Assembly: GCF_009915685.1 (NCBI RefSeq)
Contig: NZ_JAABLP010000002.1
From: Pannonibacter tanglangensis
Lineage (GTDB): Bacteria > Pseudomonadota > Alphaproteobacteria > Rhizobiales > Stappiaceae
DNA: 64,000 nucleotides
Direction: 5' to 3' (one strand)
Part shown: in pieces, positions 7,553-16,619 of the stretch
Position numbering within the stretch: position 1 is the stretch's first letter
How the letters are laid out: every line of letters begins with the position of its first letter
Notes under the pieces: model-generated
Seen by the model: only the letters and a program-made list of their open reading frames with translations
Database searches by the model: none
What the model was told of the DNA's origin: nothing
Made by a program: the position numbers and the translations under genes

Positions 7553-8875
7553 ATGCTGAAATCCCTCGATCTTCTCACCGCCAATGACCGACCGGGGCAG
7601 CATGCGACCTCCTGGTATGCGGCGACGGCGAGCCGGAGGACCGATCATCCCTCGCTGGCCGGTGCGGTCAGCGCGGATGTGGTGATCGTTGGTGGCGGCT
7701 ATACGGGGCTCAGCTCCGCGCTGCATCTGGCGGAGGCCGGGCTTTCGGTGGTCGTGCTGGAGGCGCATCGCATCGGCTGGGGCGCTTCGGGCCGCAACGG
7801 CGGGCAGGTGGGCTCCGGCCAGCGCCTTGACCAGATCACGCTGGAGGACATGGTCGGCAAGTCCGACGCCCGGCTTTTGTGGGATCTTGCCGAGGACTCC
7901 AAGGCCATCGTCCACGCGCTGATCGGCAAGCATCAGATCGACTGCGACTACCGGCCGGGCATCCTCTACGCCGATCACCGTCCCGATATTGCGCGGGATC
8001 ATGCGGCCTATGCCGATCACCTGGCCCGGCATTACGGTTATCACGACAACGAGGTGCTGGACCGCGACAGCGTGCGCGCGCGCCTGGCCAGCCCGCTCTA
8101 CCACGGCGGCGTGCTCGACAAGGGGGCCGGTCACGTGCATCCGCTCAACCTCGCGCTCGGCATCGGCCGTGCGGCGGAGGCGGCCGGCGTGCGGATCTTC
8201 GAGACCTCGACCGTGACGGGATATCGCAACGAAGGCGGCAAGGTTACCGTTACCACGGCGGCCGGCAGCGTCACGGCCAGCCACATGGTGCTGGCCTGCA
8301 ACGGCTATCTCGGCAAGCTGGAGCCGAAGGTGGCGGCAAAGGTGATGCCGATCAACAACTTCATCATCGTGACGGAGCCCCTCGGCGCGGAGCGGGCCGA
8401 AGCCCTGATCGCGGGCGGGGTGGCGGTCGCCGACAGCAAGTTCGTGATCAACTATTTCCGCATGACCCGTGACCACCGGCTGCTGTTCGGCGGCGGCGAG
8501 ACCTACGGCTACCGGTTCCCGGCCAACATCCCGGAGTTCGTGCGCAGGCCGCTGAAATCGGTGTTTCCGCAGCTGGGCGACGTGCGCATCGACTATGGCT
8601 GGGGCGGAACGCTGGCGATCACGCCGAAGCGCATGCCCCTGTTCACTCGCCTGGCCCCCAATGTGGTCAGCGCCTCGGGATACTCGGGTCACGGGGTGGC
8701 CATGGCCTGCCTTGCCGGCCGGCTGATCGGCGAGGCCGTCACCGGCCGGGCCGGGGGCTTCGACGTGTTCGAGCGCCTCCGCATCCCCTCCTTCCCCGGC
8801 GGGGCGCGCATGCGCTTCCCGCTGCTCGTGGCGGCGATGACCTGGTTCTCGCTGCGCGACCGGCTCGGGATCTGA
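7553..8875 (+). CDS. FAD-dependent amine oxidoreductase, PuuB/OrdL-like
   Basis: A 440-residue protein of the D-amino-acid-oxidase (DAO) fold. The FAD-binding Rossmann motif VVIVGGGYTG lies at residues 43-52 with the ribose-binding Glu70, followed by GWGASGRNGGQ, the signature seen in gamma-glutamylputrescine oxidases. The C-terminal ASGYSGHGVAMACLAGRLI closes the FAD site. The likely reaction is oxidation of an amine or amino-acid derivative with release of aldehyde or keto acid. An in-frame TTG lies upstream at 7475, but the ATG at 7553 directly precedes the conserved part and is preferred. A paralog follows 5 bp downstream, indicating an operon of two. The substrate is unknown, and no puu pathway genes are adjacent. 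Confidence 0.8.
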   Translation: MLKSLDLLTANDRPGQHATSWYAATASRRTDHPSLAGAVSADVVIVGGGYTGLSSALHLAEAGLSVVVLEAHRIGWGASGRNGGQVGSGQRLDQITLEDMVGKSDARLLWDLAEDSKAIVHALIGKHQIDCDYRPGILYADHRPDIARDHAAYADHLARHYGYHDNEVLDRDSVRARLASPLYHGGVLDKGAGHVHPLNLALGIGRAAEAAGVRIFETSTVTGYRNEGGKVTVTTAAGSVTASHMVLACNGYLGKLEPKVAAKVMPINNFIIVTEPLGAERAEALIAGGVAVADSKFVINYFRMTRDHRLLFGGGETYGYRFPANIPEFVRRPLKSVFPQLGDVRIDYGWGGTLAITPKRMPLFTRLAPNVVSASGYSGHGVAMACLAGRLIGEAVTGRAGGFDVFERLRIPSFPGGARMRFPLLVAAMTWFSLRDRLGI

Positions 8876-8880
8876 CGCCC

Positions 8881-10212
8881 ATGATCGACGAGCCCGGCCT
8901 TCCGATCGGCAGTTACTGGGAGGACAGCGTCGGGCCGCCGGTCATCGATCCGCAGCTGGAGACACCGGCCGGCGAGGCGCTGGCCGTCGACCTGGCGGTG
9001 GTCGGGGCCGGCTACACCGGGCTCAACGCGGCGCTGCGGGCGGTGGAACTCGGTGCAAGTGTTGCCGTGCTCGAGCGGCATCAGGTCGGCTACGGGGCCT
9101 CGGGCCGCAACGGCGGCTTCTGCTGCATCGGCGGGTCCAAACGGTCGCCGGAGGACCTGGTGGCGACCTACGGCGAGCCTGAGGCGCAGCGTTTCGTCGC
9201 GCTGCAGGTCGAGGCGATCGAGCATGTGGCCCGGCGGCTCGACAAGCATCTGATCGCGGCCGACCAGAGCGGCGCCGGCGAGCTGGTGCTGGCGCACAAG
9301 CCCTCGGCGCTCAGGGCGCTGCGGGAGGAAAGCGCCTTCGTCAACGCACGCTTCGGGCTCGGCACCCAGATGCTGACCCCGGCCGATCTGGCCGCCCGTG
9401 GCCTGTCGGCCGCCGGCACGCATGGCGGGATGCTCACCCCGCATGGCTTCGGGCTCAACCCTCTGAAATATGTGCGCGGCCTTGCCCGGGCGCTGCGCGA
9501 CGCGGAGCAGTCGATCTTCGGCACCTCGCCGGTGCTCGACATCGTGCCGGACGCCGGGCGCTGGCGGGTCGAGACCCCGAAGGGCCGGCTGCTGGCGCGA
9601 CGGGTCATTCTGGCCGGCAACGGCTATCTGGATGAGGATCTCCTGCCCTGGGTGGAGGGCCGTCTGCTGCCGGTCCTGTCCAATGTCATGGTCACCCGCG
9701 TGCTGACGCAAGAGGAGCGGATGGCGCAGGGCTGGACCAGCCCGGTGATGAGCTCCGACAGCCGCACGCTCCTGCATTACTTCCGCCTGCTCCCGGACGG
9801 CCGCATGCTGTTCGGCATGCGCGGCGGCATCTTCGGCTCCGCACGGGAAGCGAACCGGCTGCGGCGGCTGATCCGGTCGGACTTCGAGGCGCTGTTTCCC
9901 GCGCTCGCCCATGTGGAGACGACGCATTGCTGGTCGGGACGGGTCTGTCTGGCGCTGGACCTCACTCCCTACATCGGCAGCGTGCCCGGCCACCCGGGCG
10001 TGTTCGCAGCGCTCGCCTACCACGGCAACGGCGTGGCGATGGGCTCGATGGCCGGGACACTGGCGGCAGAACTGGCGCTGGACGAACGGCCCGCGTGGCA
10101 CCTGCCGCTGCCCTTGCGCGGCCCCCTGCGGCGGTTTCCGCTGGCCCGCCTGCGCCGCCATTACCTGCAGGCCGCCTACTGGTGGTACGGGCTCAAGGAC
10201 CGGCTGGGCTAG
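8881..10212 (+). CDS. FAD-dependent amine oxidoreductase, PuuB/OrdL-like (paralog)
   Basis: A 443-residue relative of the preceding gene with the same layout: VVGAGYTG at residues 40-47, YGASGRNGGF at 71-80, and a C-terminal YHGNGVAMGSMAGTL block. A longer N-terminus precedes the Rossmann motif (YWEDSVGPP region), as in many members of this family. It starts 5 bp after the upstream stop, so the pair is probably co-transcribed and may act on related amines. The divergence between the two is large enough that the duplication is not recent. Confidence 0.8.
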   Translation: MIDEPGLPIGSYWEDSVGPPVIDPQLETPAGEALAVDLAVVGAGYTGLNAALRAVELGASVAVLERHQVGYGASGRNGGFCCIGGSKRSPEDLVATYGEPEAQRFVALQVEAIEHVARRLDKHLIAADQSGAGELVLAHKPSALRALREESAFVNARFGLGTQMLTPADLAARGLSAAGTHGGMLTPHGFGLNPLKYVRGLARALRDAEQSIFGTSPVLDIVPDAGRWRVETPKGRLLARRVILAGNGYLDEDLLPWVEGRLLPVLSNVMVTRVLTQEERMAQGWTSPVMSSDSRTLLHYFRLLPDGRMLFGMRGGIFGSAREANRLRRLIRSDFEALFPALAHVETTHCWSGRVCLALDLTPYIGSVPGHPGVFAALAYHGNGVAMGSMAGTLAAELALDERPAWHLPLPLRGPLRRFPLARLRRHYLQAAYWWYGLKDRLG

Positions 10213-10307
10213 GGCTCCTCACCCATTGCCCGACGGGCCAATCTCCCGTACAAGTGCGCTCCAAAGATCCCCGGATTTCCCCTTCAAGCACGGAGACGCG
10301 AGGCCCC

Positions 10308-11957
10308 ATGGCGCGCCAGTTCATCTACCACATGCATGGCCTGTCGAAGGCCTATAACGGCAAGAAGGTTCTCGACAACATCCACCTGTCCTTCTACCCG
10401 GACGCCAAGATCGGCATCCTCGGTCCGAACGGCGCGGGCAAGTCGACGCTGCTGAAGATCATGGCGGGCATCGACAAGGAGTACACCGGCGAGGCCTGGG
10501 CTGCCGAAGGCGCCAAGGTCGGCTACCTGCCGCAGGAACCGCAGCTCGACACCTCCAAGACGGTTCGCGAGAACGTCATGGAAGGCGTCGCGCACAAGCA
10601 GGCGATCATCGACCGCTACAACGAGCTGATGATGAACTACTCGGACGAGACGGCCGAGGAAGGCGCAAAGCTCCAGGACATCATCGACGCCGAGGACCTG
10701 TGGAACCTGGAGAGCAAGGTCGAGATGGCGATGGAAGCCCTGCGCTGCCCGCCGTCGGACGCGCCCGTGGACAACCTCTCGGGCGGTGAAAAGCGCCGCG
10801 TCGCGCTCTGCAAGCTGCTGCTGAGCGAGCCGGACCTGCTGCTGCTCGACGAACCGACCAACCACCTGGACGCCGAGACCGTCCACTGGCTGGAACGGCA
10901 CCTGCGCGAGTTCAAGGGCTCGGTGCTGATCATCACCCACGACCGCTACTTCCTCGACAACGTCACCGGCTGGATTCTCGAGCTGGACCGTGGCCAGGGC
11001 ATCCCCTACGAGGGCAACTACTCGGCCTATCTGGAGAAGAAGACCAAGCGCATGGAGCAGGAAGGCCGCGAGAACATGGCCCGCTCCAAGGCGATCGCGC
11101 GTGAACGCGAGTGGATGGGCATGTCGCCGAAGGGCCGCCAGACCAAGTCCAAGGCCCGTATCCGCGCCTATGAAGACCTGCTCGCCATGCAGGAAGAGCG
11201 GATGCCGACGATCGAGCAGATCCTCATCCCGGTCGGCGAGCGCCTCGGCGCCAACGTGATCGAGCTGAAGGGCGTCAACAAGGGCTTCGGCGACCGCCTG
11301 CTGATCGAGGACCTGTCGTTCAAGCTGCCGCGCGGCGGCATTGTCGGCATCATCGGTCCGAACGGCGCCGGCAAGACCACCCTGTTCAAGATGCTGACGG
11401 GCCAGGAAAAGCCGGACAGCGGCGAGATCATCGTCGGCGACAGCGTGCGCCTCGGCTACGTCGACCAGTCGCGCGACAAGCTGGACCCGAACAAGACCGT
11501 CTGGGAGGAAATCTCCGACGGCAACGAGATCATCTATCTCGACGGCAAGGAGATCAACTCCCGCGCCTACTGCTCGTCCTTCAACTTCAAGGGCCCGGCC
11601 CAGCAGGCGAAGGTGGGCGATCTCTCCGGTGGTCAGCGCAACCGCGTGCATCTGGCCAAGGTGCTGAAGCAGGGCGCCAACGTGCTGCTCCTCGACGAAC
11701 CGACCAACGACCTCGACACCGAGACGCTGGCCGCCCTCGAAGACGCGCTGGAGAACTACGCCGGCTGCGCCGTGGTCATCTCGCACGACCGCATGTTCCT
11801 CGACCGTCTGGCCACCCACATGCTCGCCTTCGAGGGCGACAGCCACGTGGAATGGTTCGAGGGCAACTTCGAGGACTACGAGAAGGACAAGGTCCGTCGC
11901 CTCGGCGCCCATGCGGCCGACCCGCGCCGCATCAAGTACAAGCCGCTGACCCGCTGA
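10308..11957 (+). CDS. ettA: Energy-dependent translational throttle protein EttA
   Basis: A 549-residue ABC-F ATPase without membrane domains, close to the usual 555 residues of EttA. It has two ATPase domains: Walker A GPNGAGKSTLLK, signature LSGGEKRRVALC and LLLLDEPTNHLD in the first; GPNGAGKTTLFK, LSGGQRNRVHLA and LLLDEPTNDLD in the second. Between them lie the arm and P-site interaction linker (EGRENMARSKAIARERE and the QTKSKARIRAYE stretch). EttA binds the ribosomal E site and gates the first peptide bond according to the ATP/ADP ratio. The start MARQFIYHMHGLSKAY at 10308 is the conserved one; the same frame is open far upstream but that is shadow sequence. A clear intrinsic terminator follows. 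Confidence 0.95.
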   Translation: MARQFIYHMHGLSKAYNGKKVLDNIHLSFYPDAKIGILGPNGAGKSTLLKIMAGIDKEYTGEAWAAEGAKVGYLPQEPQLDTSKTVRENVMEGVAHKQAIIDRYNELMMNYSDETAEEGAKLQDIIDAEDLWNLESKVEMAMEALRCPPSDAPVDNLSGGEKRRVALCKLLLSEPDLLLLDEPTNHLDAETVHWLERHLREFKGSVLIITHDRYFLDNVTGWILELDRGQGIPYEGNYSAYLEKKTKRMEQEGRENMARSKAIAREREWMGMSPKGRQTKSKARIRAYEDLLAMQEERMPTIEQILIPVGERLGANVIELKGVNKGFGDRLLIEDLSFKLPRGGIVGIIGPNGAGKTTLFKMLTGQEKPDSGEIIVGDSVRLGYVDQSRDKLDPNKTVWEEISDGNEIIYLDGKEINSRAYCSSFNFKGPAQQAKVGDLSGGQRNRVHLAKVLKQGANVLLLDEPTNDLDTETLAALEDALENYAGCAVVISHDRMFLDRLATHMLAFEGDSHVEWFEGNFEDYEKDKVRRLGAHAADPRRIKYKPLTR

Positions 11958-11971
11958 GGCGTCACGGTTCA

Positions 11972-12009
11972 AGAAAAAATCCCCGGGGCCTGCCCCGGGG
12001 ATTTTTTTT
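11972..12009 (+). terminator. Rho-independent terminator of ettA
   Basis: A stem built from ATCCCCGG and CCGGGGAT around a short loop is followed by a run of eight T at 12002-12009. The preceding A-run would also let it act in the opposite direction. Confidence 0.9.
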
Positions 12010-12179
12010 GACTGGCTGCATACGCTCCATCGTCCTCCCGGCCAAGCTGAGCGACAGCGAAGCGGAGACCCGGGATCCAGATGACAGCCGCGCGCAGCGC
12101 GACACACGGGATCAGGCGCGAGCCGTGTCGGAATGATCTGTCAACGGGCTCGCTGTCGCTCGCACAGATGCGCTGGCTT

Positions 12180-12222
12180 CCGGATCTGCGGCTCGCCTTC
12201 GCTCGCCTTGTCCGGAATGACG
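12180..12222 (+). repeat. 43-bp dispersed intergenic repeat, copy 1
   Basis: The sequence between ettA and the MscS gene contains a 43-bp segment (core CGCTCGCCTTGTCCGGA) that recurs at 39884-39926 with 38 matching bases, also in an intergenic spot. The surrounding 12010-12241 spacer holds no gene, only further partial copies of the GGCTCGC...CGCTCGC motif. Confidence 0.65.
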
Positions 12223-12241
12223 TGTCAAAGCCGGAGCCCGA

Positions 12242-14680
12242 TCACGGCGCCGGCTGTCCCGGCGCCGGGGCACCGTCCGGTCCGGGGGCCCCGTCGAGGC
12301 TGCCCATGACGGCCGCCCCTGCCGCGGCGACCTGTGCCGGCGTCGGGTTGGGGATCACGCGGCCGTCTTCGGTGGCCACGCGCACGGTCACCTCGCGGTG
12401 GGCGAAGTGGATGCCGTTCTTCTCGAACAGCTCCTGCAGCCCGGCATAGATCACCTTGCGCAGCTCGAACTGCTTGCCCGGCTTCGACATGAACTTGACG
12501 CGGGCGATCATGGCGCTGTCTTCCATCGACAGGATGCCCTGCGACTTCAGCGGATCGAGGAACATCGGCCCGTAATAGGGGTCGTTCATCAGCTCCTGGC
12601 CGAACTTCTTGATGATCTTGCGCATCTTCTCGGTGTCCGTGTCATAGGTGACGCGGAAGGCGAGCTTCATGATGGCCCAGTCACGCGAGTAGTTCTGCAC
12701 GTGCTTGATCTCGCCGAAGGGCACCGTGGTCAGCGCCCCGCGATGATGGCGCAGCTGCATGGAGCGGATCGAGATCTTTTCCACCGTGCCCTTGGCGCCG
12801 CCGATGTCGATGTACTCGCCTTTGCGAAAGGCATCGTCGATCAGGTAGAAGGCGCCGGAGAAGATGTCGCGGATGAGGGTCTGCGCGCCGAAGCCGATGG
12901 CAAGGCCGACGACACCGGCACCGGCAAAGAGCGGGGCGATGTCGATGCCCATCTGCGACAGGATCAGCATGCCGGAGATCACCACGATGGTGATCAGGAG
13001 GAAGTTGCGGAAGATCGGCAACAGCGTGGAGAGGCGGGAATCGCCCTGGCCGCCCATGTCGATCTCGAGCGCTTCCTGGCTGTCGCCCGCGGGCTTCTGT
13101 CGCCGCATCGCCTGGGCGACGGCGATCTCGACGGCCTGATAGGCCATGTAGCCGAGAAAGCCGACGATGGCGATTTCCACCAGATTGCTCAGGATCGAGC
13201 TGTCATCCTGCAGGGAGATGCCCCAGGCCTGCAGCAGCAGCCAGGCGGCGAAGACGAGGGTGAGAATGCCGGCGCCGTGGTCGAGGAGATCACGGTAGGG
13301 CGCGCGCGCGGCCTCGTTCTCGAGCGCTTCTGCCTGGGCCTGTGCCGCGTTGGCGCCGTCGTCGGGGGCCTCGCCCGCCGTTTCCTCGTTGCGCGCGATG
13401 TCGCCGGCCAGGGCCGCCTGCGCCCGCCGCGTGTCGAGGCGCGGCAGCAGGCGGTCGATGATCAGCAGCAGGACCGCATAGAGCAGGATGGCGGCGATCA
13501 GGGACTGGATCGGCGCAGCCACGAGGCCGATGGCAAAGGGCTGGTCGAGCAGGATCCGCAGCGCCGACATGCCGAAGGCCACCACAAAATAGAGGATCGC
13601 CAGCACGTGCCAGATCCGGGCCACGAACTGCAGGGCGCCAGCGGCGCTGCGGGGCGCCGACCCCAGGATGGCACCGGCGACATCCTTGCGCCAGTGGATG
13701 GCAATCGCCGACAGGGCCAGCATCGCGAAGGCACCGGAGCCGATCAGCGCAAGCTTGTGGGCATTCGTGGCCAGACCCAGCCTGGACATCCAGAGACTGA
13801 TCGACAGCAGCAGGATCGAGGCGCCGACGCAGGCGCGGATCGCGTGATAGAGCCCGTTGGTGGCCTCGTCGCTCAGGGCCAGCATCCGGTACTGCGACGA
13901 ATAGGGAACGAGGATGTTGAAGAAGACAAGACGCGCCACGAGCCAGCTCGCATAGGCTGACACGCCGGTCATCACCGTGATCCGGCCAGCCTCCGTGTTT
14001 TCGTGCAGGAGGACCGCAACGCTCCAGGCCACGACAAAGAACACGGCGGTGCCAAGCGTCATCACGATGCCCCGCCCGAGCAGATAGGCAATCTTGTCGG
14101 TTCGCGTTTCCGGCGCCTGCGCGAAGCGGGCGTGATAGAGCGGCCGCGCCCAGCGACGGAACAACAGGTTGGCCCCGTTTCCGGCCAGCACGGCAATGAC
14201 GATCACGACCAGCGCCCCCCAGAGCCAGCGCAGCGAGCCATCGGGCGACTTCGACTGGAGCGTGGCGATCATGCTGGCCGGCAGGCTCGGCAACTCGGCG
14301 AGAATGGCCTGCAGCGTGCCGCGCAGCTGGAAGGTCTCGGTCATGGTGTCGCCCATGTCCTGTGACAGGCGGTCATAGGCCGAAATGTCATAGGCGACGC
14401 TGGCGGCTGTCCCGGCGTCTGTCGCGGGCTGTGCCGGGGTCTGGCTCTGGGTCTGGCTCTGGCTCTGGCCTTGGGCCTGTGCATCAGCCGGTGTGGCCCG
14501 GGTGACGAGCGGCGTCTCGGCGCGAGGCGCCTGGCCCGGGACAAGCAGGAGAAGGGCAGCGAGGAGGAGAAGCAGCAGTGCGGCGACGCGATGCCGGCGC
14601 GGATGGGGATCCGGCTGGAGGGCTGACGCACGCGGGGCAATCGCACCGTCCGGTGCGGGCAAGCGGTTCACCATGTCCAT
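12242..14680 (-). CDS. Large mechanosensitive ion channel of the MscS family
   Basis: About 812 residues. An N-terminal signal-like hydrophobic segment is followed by a Gln/Ser-rich spacer (QGQSQSQTQSQTPAQPA, coded by short TCTGGC-type repeats near 14440), a periplasmic part and about ten membrane segments. The C-terminal third is the MscS core: pore helix region GAGVVGLAIGFGAQTLIRD followed by DDAFRKGEYIDIGGAKGTVEKISIRSMQLR and the cytoplasmic beta domain. Such channels open when membrane tension rises and protect against osmotic downshock; the large YbdG/MscM-like types give smaller conductances. The ATG at 14680 follows a GGTGG sequence; a GTG at 14695 is the alternative. Confidence 0.9.
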   Translation of the reverse strand: MDMVNRLPAPDGAIAPRASALQPDPHPRRHRVAALLLLLLAALLLLVPGQAPRAETPLVTRATPADAQAQGQSQSQTQSQTPAQPATDAGTAASVAYDISAYDRLSQDMGDTMTETFQLRGTLQAILAELPSLPASMIATLQSKSPDGSLRWLWGALVVIVIAVLAGNGANLLFRRWARPLYHARFAQAPETRTDKIAYLLGRGIVMTLGTAVFFVVAWSVAVLLHENTEAGRITVMTGVSAYASWLVARLVFFNILVPYSSQYRMLALSDEATNGLYHAIRACVGASILLLSISLWMSRLGLATNAHKLALIGSGAFAMLALSAIAIHWRKDVAGAILGSAPRSAAGALQFVARIWHVLAILYFVVAFGMSALRILLDQPFAIGLVAAPIQSLIAAILLYAVLLLIIDRLLPRLDTRRAQAALAGDIARNEETAGEAPDDGANAAQAQAEALENEAARAPYRDLLDHGAGILTLVFAAWLLLQAWGISLQDDSSILSNLVEIAIVGFLGYMAYQAVEIAVAQAMRRQKPAGDSQEALEIDMGGQGDSRLSTLLPIFRNFLLITIVVISGMLILSQMGIDIAPLFAGAGVVGLAIGFGAQTLIRDIFSGAFYLIDDAFRKGEYIDIGGAKGTVEKISIRSMQLRHHRGALTTVPFGEIKHVQNYSRDWAIMKLAFRVTYDTDTEKMRKIIKKFGQELMNDPYYGPMFLDPLKSQGILSMEDSAMIARVKFMSKPGKQFELRKVIYAGLQELFEKNGIHFAHREVTVRVATEDGRVIPNPTPAQVAAAGAAVMGSLDGAPGPDGAPAPGQPAP

Positions 14681-14810
14681 CGTGCTGCAGTCCACCTGAT
14701 GATCTCAAGACAACAGGAGACCGCTGCCGGGCCACTGGCCCGACCGTCCCCCTTCGCCCAAGCTACAGGATAGTTTGCACGGCGGGGAGCAGCCGAATGG
14801 GCAGCACGGG

Positions 14811-14846
14811 CAAAAAGAATGCCCCCGTCCGGCGGGACGGGGGCAT
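14811..14846 (-). terminator. Rho-independent terminator for the DUF2336 gene
   Basis: A 12-bp stem (ATGCCCCCGTCC and its complement, loop GGCG) is followed on the minus strand by CTTTTTG. It lies about 100 bp beyond the stop at 14945 and ends that transcript before the MscS gene. Confidence 0.85.
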
Positions 14847-14944
14847 GTGATGCGGGGCGGGGTCACCGGACCGGGGCGGGGTGGCCGGGCCGGGTGGGGG
14901 CGCGATCCGGGTAGAGTGGCCGGGCCGGTCGACCGGTGGGCGGA

Positions 14945-16030
14945 TCAGTGGCTGGTCATGCTGTCCCAGTGGGCCAGCCTCTGGCGGGCGTCGTCCTGCC
15001 GCAGCATTTCGTAGTGGGCCATCGCCAGGGCGCGGGCCTGAACGGTCAGGCGATGACGCCAGGGGCCGACCTTGAGCAGCGTCGCCACGGTCAGCGGTGA
15101 CAGGCCATGCGCCTTGGAGACGATCAGGAACGGCTCGACATCGAGGCGCACCATCCAGTGGCTGGCCTCGTTCAGGCCGATGCGGGTGAGGCAGGCAAAG
15201 GCCACGACGGCCTCGGCGAAGCGGTCGTCAGCCGCCAGCCAGCGCAGGGTGGCCTCGTTCAGCCGGCCCTCGCGGGCCAGCGCCATGACGCGGCTGCGGG
15301 CCGTCTCGAAATCGTAGCGGCTGAGCCAGTAGTCGTTCGACATGCGCTGGACGGCAATGTCGGCGGCCTGCGGCAGGCGTTCGGCCGCCCCGCCGGAGTT
15401 CAGCCCGGCCAGCTTCTGGCGCACGGCCTCGGTGGCGATCGACACCAGTTGCTGGATCTGCTCGTCTGCAAGGTCGGAGCGGTCGCTGAGGGCGAGCTGC
15501 AGCGTCTGGTCGGAGGTGGCGGCCTCGATCAGCCCGGCCATGCCCTCGACGGAGAAGGCGGCGCCCTGGTTGGCCGCCACGCGCCGCTTCACCCGGATGT
15601 CGCCGCGGGCCACCAGCACGTCGGTGACCTGCTCGGACAGCACGTCGCGCTGGGCAATGGCCAGCCGATGGGCGTTGCTCTGGACATCGGCGATGTCGAC
15701 CAGGTCGCAGTCGCGCAGCACCGGCGAGCGGCGCAGCAGCGCATCGGCCACGTCAATCTCGTCACCGGCAAGCTGACGGATCGTCCGTTCGGGACCGCGC
15801 CGGAGCTCGGCAAGCCGTTCGGCAACAAACCGACGGACCTCGGCCTCGACCATGTCAACGAGGCGCAGCAGAACGGAGTCGTAGATGTCGACCTGCTCGT
15901 CGCTGCATTTCTCCGAAGTCAGCGAGAACAGGACGGCCACGTGTCTGGCCAGCTCCGCTCGTCGGTCTGCACTGGATTCGTTGGAAAGTTCCTGAAAATT
16001 CACGAGCTCAGTCTTGTAAGCTTCGGACAT
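14945..16030 (-). CDS. DUF2336 domain protein
   Basis: A protein of about 361 residues made of helical repeats, matching the DUF2336 pattern common in Alphaproteobacteria. Characteristic are a middle section of paired helices around DALLRRSPVLRDCDLVDIADV and QRDVLSEQVTDVLVARGDIRVKRRVAANQGAAFS. No signal peptide or membrane segment is visible. DUF2336 proteins have no established biochemical role. The ATG at 16030 follows GGGTGG eight bases upstream, while the ATG at 16057 lacks a ribosome binding site. A second family member lies at 31589-32659. The AT-rich sequence upstream contains a consensus -10 box, and the gene has its own terminator, so it is probably monocistronic. Confidence 0.75.
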   Translation of the reverse strand: MSEAYKTELVNFQELSNESSADRRAELARHVAVLFSLTSEKCSDEQVDIYDSVLLRLVDMVEAEVRRFVAERLAELRRGPERTIRQLAGDEIDVADALLRRSPVLRDCDLVDIADVQSNAHRLAIAQRDVLSEQVTDVLVARGDIRVKRRVAANQGAAFSVEGMAGLIEAATSDQTLQLALSDRSDLADEQIQQLVSIATEAVRQKLAGLNSGGAAERLPQAADIAVQRMSNDYWLSRYDFETARSRVMALAREGRLNEATLRWLAADDRFAEAVVAFACLTRIGLNEASHWMVRLDVEPFLIVSKAHGLSPLTVATLLKVGPWRHRLTVQARALAMAHYEMLRQDDARQRLAHWDSMTSH

Positions 16031-16111
16031 TCTAAACCACCCGGCCCATTTGGACATGGTTTCTGTTTTACGGGGGAGATTTAAAGATAATAAAAAGACG
16101 CGATGTGCGAA

Positions 16112-16142
16112 ATTATACTTTATTTAGTCTTGTTTTCATCAA
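16112..16142 (-). promoter_or_regulatory. Candidate promoter of the DUF2336 gene
   Basis: On the minus strand TTGATG and a perfect TATAAT are separated by 19 bp. The -10 box lies about 80 bp before the chosen start. The spacer is longer than the ideal 17 bp, so the -35 assignment is uncertain. Confidence 0.4.
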
Positions 16143-16619
16143 ATTGAATGGAAGTGTAGACGTCCCGGCTTTGAGGTTTTTGCGATAAAGTCCAGGGCTT
16201 GCGCCAATCTGGCCGGGTTTCGCGGGGCGCCGGCGAGGCTGGTCCGGGGCTTGAGCGGCGGTCGGGTCTGCTGTCTCGCGCGAAAAAAGAGAGGGGTGAT
16301 CGGTCAATCACCCCTCAAGTCTGGCACCAAAATGAAACCTGGTTAACCGCAGGGCGGCAACCAGCGCGCTGTCCGGTCCGGCCTCGCCGCCCCAAGGGGA
16401 GGGCAGCGCGCCAGGAGGCGGGGCGAGGGCCCCAGCCGCGAGGCACCCCGACCGCGAAACGACCCGTCCCGCGACCCGACTGCCCGCGACCAGACTGCGC
16501 ATCGCACGGGCACCCGGGACAGGACCTGTCCCGGGCGGAGCGACGGGGCCAAGGTGCCCCACCGGCGCGATCAGTGCCAATCGGATTGATTCCATCTCTC
16601 GATCAGTTATTCTTATGGC
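16143..16619. other. Intergenic region upstream of oxyR
   Basis: About 480 bp without a convincing gene on either strand. It contains a strong minus-strand terminator at 16283-16316. The GC-rich 16330-16560 part has no recognisable coding potential. The last 60 bp before the oxyR ATG should hold its promoter. Confidence 0.6.
16283..16316 (-). terminator. Orphan minus-strand intrinsic terminator
   Basis: A perfect 10-bp stem (GAGGGGTGAT/ATCACCCCTC) with a six-base loop is followed on the minus strand by TCTTTTTT. No minus-strand gene lies between it and the gene ending at 17569, which is separated by the whole oxyR gene on the other strand. Confidence 0.8.

Noticed and set aside
16113..16311. 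Two overlapping small minus-strand frames upstream of oxyR
   Set aside because: They have no ribosome site or protein-like composition. One overlaps the terminator hairpin.
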